From: Cliona cf. orientalis
Lineage: Eukaryota; Porifera; Demospongiae; Clionaida; Clionaidae
Length of the DNA: 64,000 nt
Direction: 5' to 3'
Assembly (NCBI GenBank): GCA_963930775.1
Contig: OZ005696.1
Coordinates: 7,006,001 to 7,070,000, forward strand
The notes beneath the pieces are model-generated. The model did no database searches, was not told where the DNA came from, and worked only from the letters and a program-made list of their open reading frames with translations. How positions within the stretch are numbered: position 1 is the first letter of the stretch; every line of letters starts with the position of its first letter. Shown here piece after piece: positions 10,601 to 22,900 of this stretch. The position numbers and the translations under genes were made by a program.

Positions 10601-13600
10601 GCTTCCTTTCGTCGTACAGTGGGCGCCAGGGACTGACGCTTGGCTGCCATGGCCTCGGCTTCCTTTTGACGTACACTGGGTGACTGGCGTTTTGCTGCCA
10701 TGGCCTCGGCCTCCTTCTGTCGTACACTGGGCGACTGGCGTTTCGCTGCCTTGGCCTCGGCCTCCTTCTGTCGTACACTGGGCGACTGGCGTTTCGCTGC
10801 CTTGGCCTCAGCCTCCTTCTGTCGTACACTGGGCGACTGGCGCTTGACTACCTTGGCCTCAGCCTCCTTTTGACGTACAATGGGCGATTGACGTTTGGCT
10901 GCCATGGCTTCAGCCTCCTTTTGTCGTACAACTGGTGATTGGCGCTTAACTGCCTTGGCTTCGGCGTCTTTTTGACATCGCCTACAAAAGTATTAAAAAA
11001 CAGTGAATTTAATAGTAGAAACAAACCATAACGTCTATTCCGTAGCTACCTTTTCTTAGTGGCTTGTATTCTTTCAAGTTCAGCTTCCTGTTGCTCTCGA
11101 ACTTTAAGTGAACGCTTTCGCTCTCTTCTGAGATCCATTGCAACGACAACTAGCGTGAAAGCTAGAAAAACTCAGAACTGTATGAAAGCACGTGGTCGGG
11201 TGAGCTTTGACGACCTTTTCCTATGCTGAGCTCGAGCATGCGCAGTCGCATCAGCATAATATAAGCCAGTGGAGTGGGTGTGGTCGATAAACCACAGGCA
11301 TGCTGAACAGAAAAGGCACGATTTATAGCGCTAGTAAGCTATTTTCAGCAATTCGAAACTTATAGAAACCAATTTTTTAACGATATCTACCGATTAGTTG
11401 TGCTTACAGCACGCACGGACGCCTAGAACTCGAGATTTGGCAATTTTCGTGCCGACAACGACAACGACGACAACGACAACAATGACAGACAGACAAACCG
11501 ATTGCTTTACCCCTTGCGCACGCGCGCGGGGTAATTACAACCAACTCGTTCTTATGCACCATTACTGAGATACAGTGAAAACGAGCTATGAATAATCATT
11601 ATTGCATTGTATGATTGTATACAATACATTTTATGATTGATAATGAATGCTGCTTTCTGGGGTTCATATGAGAACTGTCTCCTTTCTTCTGATCTGGATA
11701 AAAGTAAGTAAAGTGTCTACTATCAGGTTAGGTGATGTAGCTAGTTTCCAGCCCTCACGATCCACCACCATTCAGTACGCCATGTCACGCCCATTCAAAT
11801 TGGTTCAACACCATTCTATACCCTTCTCTCCCTTGTATTTATGTTGTAGAAGTAAGTTAAGCCTACCTGGTATCTTCAAACGAGTCTAAAACCTCTGATC
11901 CAGTCTTTGAGCATAAATGGAGCTCTGCATCACCTTTGTAAATTTTTCCGTATAAACACATAAATGTCCGTAAAATAGTGGTCGATAATCGATGTGCACT
12001 CGGCCGATAACACAAGTCGGCCGATAATCGAGGTTTTACGCTATGTGCCCTATAGTCAACCCATGTACTTTCTGCTTGAGCTCATGCACACATTATGAAT
12101 AGTTACCCCGCGCGCATGCGCAAGGGGTAAAGTAATCGGTCGTGTCGTTGTCGTGAGCACAAAAATTGCCATATCTTGAGATGTAGGCATCTAAGCGACT
12201 CGTAAGCACAACGAATCAATTGAATTCGGCGAAAAACTGCCTTCAGTGTGCGTCAAATCGATGGACACAGTCCACGGGTATCACAAATAGTGCCTTTTTG
12301 TTAGCTAATGTAGCCATACCTATCGGCAATGCCTACTCAATGCATAATGCATGTCCATTGTGTTTTCTGCTCATGCGCACAACTAAGTACTCAAGAATAA
12401 TAATTATTATGACTGGTAAAGATTGTCGAAACTAATAATGCTCGTGTCCGCTGATGGAGCTGAAATCTGCAGCCCTATGGAACCAAAATTTATCATAATG
12501 TAACACGGCTATACTATTACAACAAAGTATCAGTTCATCCTAGTAGTCTAGATCTGGTGCAGAGAGACTCAGAGAGAGATGGTGCTTTTTGTCACCGGGA
12601 CGTCCGGTAGCTACGTACAATTAAGCAGCATTTCCACTAATTTTCTGAAATTTACAAAATTATAACCATACCAGAGGCGGCGGAAACAGTTGAGTTTTGA
12701 TACGGCTAAAGTAGGGTAAAAGCAGTGCGCGCGCAAAGCGCGCGCGCAAAAATGTGGGCCACGCCCCCCCCTTTAAGCCATGCGCATGCGTAATTGTGCA
12801 TGGGGAGGGGTCTGGAGCGGTGTACTTAACTTGCGAGCTAGCTGCTCTTTGCGTTCGAGGGAGCTAGCTGGGGTCTAGAAACCAAGCTAGTGAATAGCTT
12901 AATCATGTAAGTACTGAATGATATTAGAGTGATACACTGCTAATTTTGGTACGGCTCAGCCCCCACTTGTCAAACTTTGGTACGGCTGTAGCCGTACTAG
13001 TTTCCGCCGCCTATGCATACACACAAAAGCAATTCTAGCTATAGATTGCACAATGTGCGCACAGGGTATGTGCTCTACAGAGCTTTGACTACTGGCCTGA
13101 TGTCATTTTGACCCCAGTAGCGAGTGGGAGTACACGTACAGTCACCTACATTATGCCTTTCCCTCCCTTCAGGTCCTATTATAGCTATAAATCACACAAA
13201 AAACTTTTTAATATCTTATTGATAGCCTTCCTTGTAGCCCCGCCCCTCTCAGTGGATGAGGTGCTCAAAGCAGTGGCAGGAGTCAACTGGACGAAACTCT
13301 CCCTAAACCAAGAACAAATGGTCAAGTATGGAACTGCAGGTAGCCCAGATCCCACCCAAAAGGAGGCAGCATAAGAGCCGGCATGCTTATCAGCAATAAC
13401 AACAGCCTCGTCCTCAGGGGCACTGCTTCTTGAAAAGATATAGATGGATATGCAATCGCTTCATTTCAACAAGGCGAGTGTGTAGGTCTAGTGATAGTGC
13501 TTACAACTTGACTGACTCATCACTGGTCACAGTAGGCTAATCAACTACTCTTCTTTGAGTCATGAGTTTTCAAGCTAGACCCCGTTTTAGCCTGACGACC

Positions 13601-13947
13601 TTCACCTACTCCATCCACCCTACCAACAGCAATAGTGTTGCTCCATCATACATCAGTGTTTCATTTAGAGGGGGTGCCCTGGGATTTCCCCCCCCCCCTA
13701 AAATATTGAGAAATTTTAGTATAATATATGCTAAATAAACAAATACCAAGATTTAAATTAAGGTTAAAGAGTGATTCGTCGGTTTGACTGTTTGAAATGT
13801 CTAATATCGAGTCTGTGATTTGGGAAAGTTAATCTACATGTGTATATGCACTAATTTCACACTTACTTAGTGGGTATGTATTTGTCAACCACAATCTATC
13901 AGCACTAAATTTTGATCAAAATAGGCCTAAGATGCAATTCTTTATTC

Positions 13948-13978
<31 letters not shown>

Positions 13979-16900
13979 ATACTGACATATAGTTCCCCCC
14001 CTAACAAAAAAATCCTGTATGAAACCCTGTACATCTATGCCTCAATGGCTTAGCTTGCAAATTTGCGGCCGGTAGATTATCAACTATAGCTACCTGTGCC
14101 TTTAGATTCAGAGTATTTTGCTACTGATTTCTCACAGAGTCGAGGGTTTGGCACCAGTGGTGTTCATCAAATATTAGCTCATAATTATTTCAGTTTGGAT
14201 TTTATGATAATTGCCCCATATTTGACATCAAGCAAGGTTTATTTCACTCAAGAGGGGACAAACAATTACATAATATAGCAGCAAACTTCAAGAGGGGGGC
14301 AACCCCCGTATTAAATATAGGGAAAGCCAATTTCTAAGGGGGGCAAATCAAAGCACCCCAGGCCCCCTGAAATAAACCCTGTCTAGCTCCAGAAAAATAA
14401 GCTACTGGGGATTGGATGGTTGGTGTCTGTAAATTATTTTAATCTAGCCTATACACTGGCTACACCTGTATAACCATTCACTGCGTGTCCGTCTGTTACC
14501 ACAAAATCAGCTGCCTAGCTTGTTTTTAAGTCACAAACAAAGTTTTATAGGGTTCTTTATGGTGTTTTAGATGTTTTTACTGTTTGGCTTTCCCTGAAAA
14601 CCCCTTCGTTCATGAGTTCTGGCGCCATTTGCCGGTCGCCACTGCCTTCCTTGCTCCCTGGCGAACTTTCGACGGCCAAACGAGACAGCGATGGCTTCTT
14701 TTCAATTCGAAAAGTATGCATGTATATGGTTGGTTATAGATCCAACAACACACTGATTCATCACTGATCGTAGTACACTGGCACTGGCAAAGAATCTTCT
14801 TGGCTATCTCTGCATGCTATAAACTGCTGACACAGGATGATACTGCTGGACGTTACGCAATCGTGTGCAATGTGCATTCTTGTGGTTATGTGCTAGGAAG
14901 CCTATATATAGGATCCATGTAAGCATCTTGCAGTAATATTGGACAGCTAGGCAGTACTGCTCAGTGCTTGCGCACCGAGGGTTTTGCACTATAGTGCTGT
15001 ATTTATTGTGGGTGTGGCTTACCAATGTGAATTATGAACAAAGTGTCTGCAAAGGTGGCTTGTACTGAGGCCCTATGTCAATAATAATTGATATGATAAT
15101 GCAGGAATAATAATTGCTCATGGTCAGTAATTGGCATTTATCTATCTGGTATTTAACTATGGCTATTATCCTTAGGTTATAGAGTATTATGTAACGATTT
15201 TCACAGATCCCACACTGACTGTGGAGAATGTGACTAGAGCCATGGAGAAGGTCACAGTGGACAAGAGGCGAGGGGTGTGGGTGAGGATGTTGAGACGGGG
15301 AGCTGTTGAAGAGATTTACAGCAGCCATTCCAGTGAAAAAGAGAGGCTATATTCTTGTGCTGGCCATTATGTTTGCGAACATGATGCATCCTGGAAAGAC
15401 CTTGTTCAGCGGTTGTATGCCAATAGTGAAATGGCGGCAGCAAAAGAAGCAAAGGTTTTCCTTCAACAAAAAGGTAGGTGGCTAATACTATTATGAGTAC
15501 ATGTATAATATCACTTTCCTTACCTCACATGCATGAGTGAGATATCATTGTCCACGCATTGCATGACCTCTATATCTAGTGGAGTCCACAATTTAGCAAA
15601 ATTATGAGCAACATAAATCACCCATACCAGAAAATCATTATACATGCATACCGTATGGCAGGTAATTTTCGTGGGATCTAATTTTCATGGAAAGTCCGAA
15701 AAGGCCCTCAAAATTAATTTTCGTGGTTTTAAATTTCGTGACAGCAACCAGTCTAGGGGCGTGGCCATGGCACTGCTGCATAAACGATGATGTAATCAAT
15801 ACACACGCTCGCGATCACTTTGTTACTAAGCCATACCTATAGAGACTTGGACAAAAGGCATGAGATAGAAGAATATTAGTGTCGAAGACGCTATCAGCTG
15901 GATGATGGTGACTACTGTTGCTTGCTAACACTGGAAAATGTTGGCCGCGCTGCCACAATATGTTTGTGGCCACGCCCATCATCATGGACCCATATCATCG
16001 TAGGCATTAATTTTCGTGGGTGGGAAAATTTCGTGACTGCCAAGTCAATCATGAAAATAACAAAAATTACCGGCCATACGTAGATACATGTACATGTACA
16101 TAATATTATATGTTGTCCATTAGCCTCATACCCAGGCTCTAATGGGAGGGGAAAGAAGAGCCTGGAATCAGTTGCGTGCATATTCATTTAATTAAAGCCA
16201 CGTGACTACAATCAAATTACGTAATCAACATTTGAATAGTGCTGGTATCTCAATAATGAACACGAATTTTCTTGTGCTGGTTAGATCATGCGTTTTATTA
16301 GCATAAACACGGTACATGCACAGTAGCTGGTGTGATATTATGTAATTAACAATGTCCTCTCTGTCCCCAGACCCCACACTGACAGTGGAGAATGTGACTA
16401 GAGCCATGGAGAAGGTCACAGTGGACGAGAGGAGACGAGTGTGGGAGGAGGTGTTGGAGGAGGGAGCTGTTGAAGAGATTTACAGCAGCCATTCCAGTGA
16501 AGAGGAGAAACTACATTCTTGTGCTGACATCTATGCTAACTGCAAACCTGACTCATCATGGGAAACTCTTGTTAGTTTGTCGTTTTTCTGTGGTGAAATA
16601 GCAGCAGCCAAGGAGGCAAAATCTTTCCTTCAACACAATGGTGGGTGGTTCATAGTATAATACATCAGGTGTTCCCTGCACACTAGCCAAATTACATGTA
16701 GCTGTTTGCTACTTCTGTACCCTAAGTGCTGTTTCGTATCTAACTGCAACAGTGATACTTAAATATCGGCCCATGGCTTCCCCCAGTATATGTCCGATGT
16801 AAGGTGCCACCGCCCATGGGCCCTTTTTCGCAAAGGTGCAGTCATTTTTGCTACTACAGTGGAACTGGACAACTGGAACCTCTCTATAGCGGCCACCGCT

Positions 16901-19900
16901 GGGGAATAAAGTTTGGCCTTTATAGAGGGGTGGCCCTATCTCAGGGTTTTTTTTTCCAAAATTGAAACAAATCTATAATACAACTTGGATTATGCATACA
17001 AAAACATTAAGCAAGGTGAAAATATTATTCGAATGTGCTCTCCCTAGCGGAGTTGGGGTTCGTACAGTGAAGGGAGGTTAGCCCTGTCAGTGCATGTTGC
17101 ACCTGTATCTAGCATCTATCTGCACAGATTGGTGTGGCATACCTAGAAAACTTTTATGGGTGGGCTAGAAAATCGTGAAATTTGAAGGTTTTCTCCCTCA
17201 AAAGTTTTTTTTTGCTATACTGTATAATGATGTTAAGAGGAAAATTGGAACTGTAATTGTTGTACCTGTGGTTTTCCCCAGACCCCACTTTGACAGTAGA
17301 GAATGTGGCTGGTGTGATGGAAAAAGTTGTAGTGGATAAGAGGAGACAGCTGTGGGAGAGAATGCTTGGAAAGGAGGAAAAGTTAATGGTGCAAAGGATG
17401 TCAAATCCCACTCTCAGCTACACGTATTCCAGTGAGAAAGCGAGGACCCATGCCTGTAGTGATGTGTATGTCAACTGTCGTCCAGAGTCATCCTGGGAAC
17501 ACCTCACCTCACTGCTGTATGAAAAGGATGAGCTGACTGCAATGGATCAGGCCAGACTATTTCTGCCTCCTAGAGGTAAATTGTACACATTAATGATAGT
17601 AACACTCAGTACTTGAGAGGTATTAATCCTTGGTGCATATGCCGTAGGGTACAGTACTCGTTCTGTCTGTCTGCGTGTGTATATCTGTTACCATGAAATC
17701 TGCTGCTTACCTTGTTTTTTACGTCGAAAGGGAGGTGTCGTAGGGTTCTTTATGGTGTTTTCAAGATTTTGGTTTTTGCTAAAAACCCTTTGTTCAAGAG
17801 TTCTGGTGTCATTCGCAGGTCACCGCCCCCTTTCTTGCTCAATGCATGGTGAACTTTTGGTTGACAGAAGAGACAGCAATGGCTTCTTTTTAACGTATGT
17901 ATGGCAGACATGGATCCAACAAGCTAAGATGACTGGCTCACATGTATCTTGAATAACACTGCTATGCTATAATATTATTGTCGTTGCCTGCTTGTGCAAC
18001 TAATGTCAATGTGCCAAGGATTATGTGCTCTAGACAGCTCTAGTTACTTCCCATGGTTCAACTACAATGTACCTCATGGTCACTCACACCCATCCCACAC
18101 AGCCAGCAATTTGCCTACAATGCATTTTAATATTCCTAGGCAATGGCATTAAGACATATTTGCGACTACCCTAGTTTTAAATTAAATTTTCGTACCTCTA
18201 ATAATTATTCCTAGCCTCGTCCCCAGGCCCTCCCAGTTTTTAATGTTGCACGCAAAAAACGGGAGGGCCTGGTACGCGAAGTCACGTGCATAGTGTCATG
18301 ATGATCGATCGTGACGTGGCATGACGCGAACGAAAAGTAGGTCGATCGAGGTCAACAAAACCGGGGCGTTTCTACGCTATCCATGCCTTCTATCAACTAC
18401 AAACATACAGTTTGAGCCGACGAAGGATCACCTTTTACTCGTATGACAGCGATATCTCTATATTTCTTATCATTTGCGAGCTGTAGCGCTCATAAGTCTG
18501 GTGACCTTCGACCCGCGAGGTGTTGTGGACCTTCTCTCACCTTCTCTCTCCATCACGTGACTTCGCGTACCAGGCCCTCCCCCTTTTCTGCGTGTAACAT
18601 TGAAAACGTGGGAGTGGCCTGGGGACGAGGCTAAATTATTCCTAGTTATACTGTATACAATGGGTCAGACGGACATTTTTTCTTATACAGTTTGTGTCTT
18701 AACCTGGAGGGCATAAAAGATACACTCTCCTACAAGTTTAGAAGGCTCACAGTTGGTCAAAATTATTGTACCGTGTACACAAGCGAGGTTACCAGGGCCT
18801 AGGGCCTATATGGGCCATAGAGACGCATTCTTGAGCTCGAGCGAGTGGCACAAAGCACCGTGCATTTCAACAGGCCTGCTCAGCAGGCCTCAGAGCTTCG
18901 AGTGAAGTGAGAGCAAGAATGGATAAGTATTCATGTGCAATCATCTTCGCGTGCACAAAATATAGGAATGACAGATTTTAGTTTGGCGGCTGGCTGGCTG
19001 ATCCGCCAAACCGCAAATTTTCCAGCTATATGGTGTATTAAAGTCTATTATAGTAATGTCATGCCTTGTACATTCTGGGCAAATGCCCACTACTGGATAA
19101 GTGTTCATGTGCCCACAATGTATCACTGTTTACTTGTCCCCGCAGACCTCACTCTCACCACTGATAGACTCACGGAGCTGTTTCAATCAGTTGAGGATCC
19201 AGATAAATTAGTATTTGTGAGATCAGATGGATCTTTGATTCCTGGAATTGGAAGGTCCCTTGGTCTACCAGAGTCTGCATTAGAGGAAATCAAGAGCAGC
19301 TACCAGAGCAAGACTAAACGAAAAGAGGCTTACCTTGATACATACATCCACCGTCACCCGTGCCCATCGTGGAAGAAGATTAGTGAGCTTCTGAAGGAAT
19401 ATTCCCTCGAACAACAGGCTAGTGAGGTGGAGGACACCTACATTCAAGGTATGCATCTAACACAAAGTCAAGATCATGTACAATATGGCATGTCATGTAG
19501 CTGTGTACTTGAGCACAATCGACAGCAGTGCATGCATAGTACCATAGTTATTATATATATACAACGAAAAATATTTTTCAGACGATCATTTTTCTTATAT
19601 AGTCCGTGTCATTACATGAGGGCATGGATACGCGTCTTTGATGCGCCCGGTTGCTATGAACGCGCGGCGCGGGCTGAGAGAAGTCAGCGCTTACAAGGCT
19701 CGGGATTGGTCAGAACTATGGTGGCCGAGAGCGTCAGTTTTTCGTGTACGGTTCCGGCTCCTGAATAAGAATGCGGGTCCGGTTCCGGCTCCAAAATACG
19801 AACACGGATCCGGTCCCGGCTCCGAAATAGGGATACGGGTCCAGTTCTGAAATAAGAACACGGATCCGGTCCCGAATTAGGTTTACGGTTCCGGAATGAT

Positions 19901-22900
19901 AACATGGATTCTGCTCTCTGAAGACTCTATGCACAGATTACGTACTTGCTTCATTGATGTCCCATCCCAGACAGAATAGCATCTACAATAATAATTTGCA
20001 AATCAGTGCTACAGTTAGGTTGTCAACACTGTGAGCATGCGTGGTATAGGTATTGGTACGCGCTTGCTCATGTACGTGTCACGCACCGTTAGCATCCGGT
20101 TCCCTTGTTGTGCGATCAGTTCTGACCCCGAGATTCCAAAATCAGTATTTGATCCCGTTTCCGAAAATCCGACGTTGGTACCCGGGTCCGTTATTGCGCA
20201 ATCTGTTTACGGTTCCGACCCCGAAATTTGACAGGGATTGCTCTAGATACCCTGCTGTCAAATGATTATTTCACTTGTCGTGCAAGGGCCAAGTGGTCGC
20301 TATTGTATTGAAATACTGCTCGAAGCGACGAAGGGAACCTATATGAGCTTAACCCACTAACGTCTATACTGTTCTTTTCAGTTTTGTGCTCTCGTATCCA
20401 ACTAATCATCAGCTACAATAGAGGGATCGCGCTTGGACGTACTGGTAGCAGCCTACGCCTCGATTGCGCGCCACCACCCCCCTCCCAATCCAAGGGATTG
20501 ACGGGTGTGGCTCAACACGCATGCTCACAGCGTTCAGTTCATGAACGATATAGGCTACTCCTAATCATTAGTTATTTCCCATTTCCCCCTGCGTCCTTTC
20601 CATAATTTCCAGATTATAGTCTATTAGTATATCTGCTTTATCTCATTGTATAACAGTAGCTTTGGCATGCGTCGTCAATGTTGCTAGCGCGTTCAGTGAT
20701 ATTCCGGGCAATGAACTGCCCGCCCGCATGCCCCATGAAGGCTTTCTGATGAAAGAGGAAAGAGTGAATCGTAATTATTGGAGTGGCCTTAGCTACAGCA
20801 CAGATGCTATGCTATCTAGGACGGCGCATTTTCGGAAACAGGACCGAAAAATATTTCGGGATCGGATCCGTATTCGTATTTCGGAGCCGGAACCGGACCT
20901 GCATTCGTATTCAGGAGCCGGAACCGGATCCGTGTACTTATTTCGGACCCGGACCCGCATTCTTATTCAGGAGCCGGGACCGTACACGAAAAACTGACAC
21001 TCTCGGCCACCATACAGAACTGTAGGGCCGTGTGTACAAAGAAGGGTGGCCTTAATGCCTCGGGCCATAGAGACGCATTGTCGAACGATCAGCGCGAAAG
21101 CGCCGCGCGTTTCGAGAGGCCTGGTAAAGCAGGTGCTGGCGCTAGCCACCGAGCCTCGAGCGAAGCGAGAGGCGAGGTCTGTTCTTTGTCTTACCTGTCA
21201 GTAGTCCGGTAGCAACGTTCGAGCAGAGCGAGGACGTTGCCATTGCACACTTAGCAGTGGCGTATCCAGGATTTAACAAAGGGGGGTGCTTAGCGATCTG
21301 CGCGCGAAGCGCGCGCGAAAATTTGGAGGCCACGCCCACTTTTGTTGACCACACCCACCATTTTCGCCCGTTATTGGGTGTGCATTATTAAGAATCGACC
21401 ATGCTTTTCACTCTTCACCGCTCAAAAACCATGAAAACCGTTCAGGTGAGCAGCTACTAATGAACTAGCTAGCGATTTTGAAGCTTTAGTATAGCGTTTT
21501 TATCTAGTAAAATGCTAGTGACATTATTTATTGATGTAAATTAAGGCATGTTAGCACTAATTAATTGTATGCCTCTGAGCCTAAGGGGGGTGCTCGAGCA
21601 CCCTGAGCACCCCCCCTGGATACGCCAGTGCTTAGTTGGTAGTTGCTTGCTATGAGGGGTGTGGTCTCTACAACCGCTTCGATCTGCGCATGCGCACGGT
21701 ACTAATAGCTACTCTTGACCAGGCAGGATATATGAACTACGTCTCTATGTTTTGTGAGCATGTACTGTTAATAGATGATCATGCATGCTAGGCACATTAT
21801 CCCATGATTGTGACATTAAACATACTTGTATACATACAACGAAAAATATTTTTCAGACAATCGATTTTCTTATATTATAGTCCGTGTCCTAACCTGGAGG
21901 GCATAAAAGATGCGCTCTCCTACAAGTTCAGAAGACTCACGATTGGTCAGAATTGGTGTGCCGTGTGCACAAACGAGGTTGCCAGGGCCTAGGGGCCATA
22001 GAGATGCATTCTTGAGCTCGAGCGAGCGGCGCAAGCGCCGTGCGTTTCGACAGGCCTGCTCAGCAGGCCACCGAGCCTCGAGCAAAGCAAGAGGTGATGT
22101 CTGCTCTTTGTCATGGTCTGGTGGTAGATTCGACGTTCGAGCGGAGTGAGAACATCGCCATTACACGGTGAGTTTGAGCAGCTACTCTTGGCCTGCAGTG
22201 AGGGGTGTGGTCTACGGTGCTGCTTTCATCTGCGCATGCGCACTGTACTAACTGGCACTCGATTATACATACGTAGCATGCTGTTAGTAGTGTTCAGTCA
22301 TAATAATTATTATTATCCCATGATTGTGACATCAAACGTACTTGTTTGGGAAGATGAGTATTATTGGATGACTGAAAAAGGTGATCATGCGTGGACAATT
22401 CTAAACTATCTCTACACATAATGACCTACATGTACAATATACATGTAGGTGCGCATGCATGCCGAGACTTTCTGCATTTCACAAGTACATATTTTGTGAG
22501 ATTTCCTATACTGCTATGAACATGAGCACACATTATGGTTTTAAATCAGCCTTCATAATTCACCTAAAACTATTAAACCAAACTATCCTATACCTACAGT
22601 ATCTTAACAGTAGCTGGAAACATAATAAAATTGTTGTATGTTGCCGTAGTGATCAAAAGTAGAGCTACATATAATACAATTCGTGAAACAGTTACCATAT
22701 TCTAGCAAAAAAGAGCCAATGGTTAGTGCACCTTACCTTAGGTTCAAACTGAGGTGTGCAGCTACATTGTATAATACCGTATAGCCGGAAAATTTGGTGG
22801 GGACTTAAATTTGGCGGTTTGGCGGTCTATGTTACAACTGCCAAAATTTCCTACTCGCATATATTATACGTATGGCGATCCTGTACCTAACTGCCAAATT

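Noticed and set aside
10524..10847. Plus-strand Trp/Pro-rich open frame
   Set aside because: It is the reverse strand of the 51-bp repeat array in the Helitron remnant.
19638..20265. Arg/Asp/Pro-rich open frames on both strands
   Set aside because: Produced by degenerate CCGGTTCCGG repeats; all frames stay open by composition.
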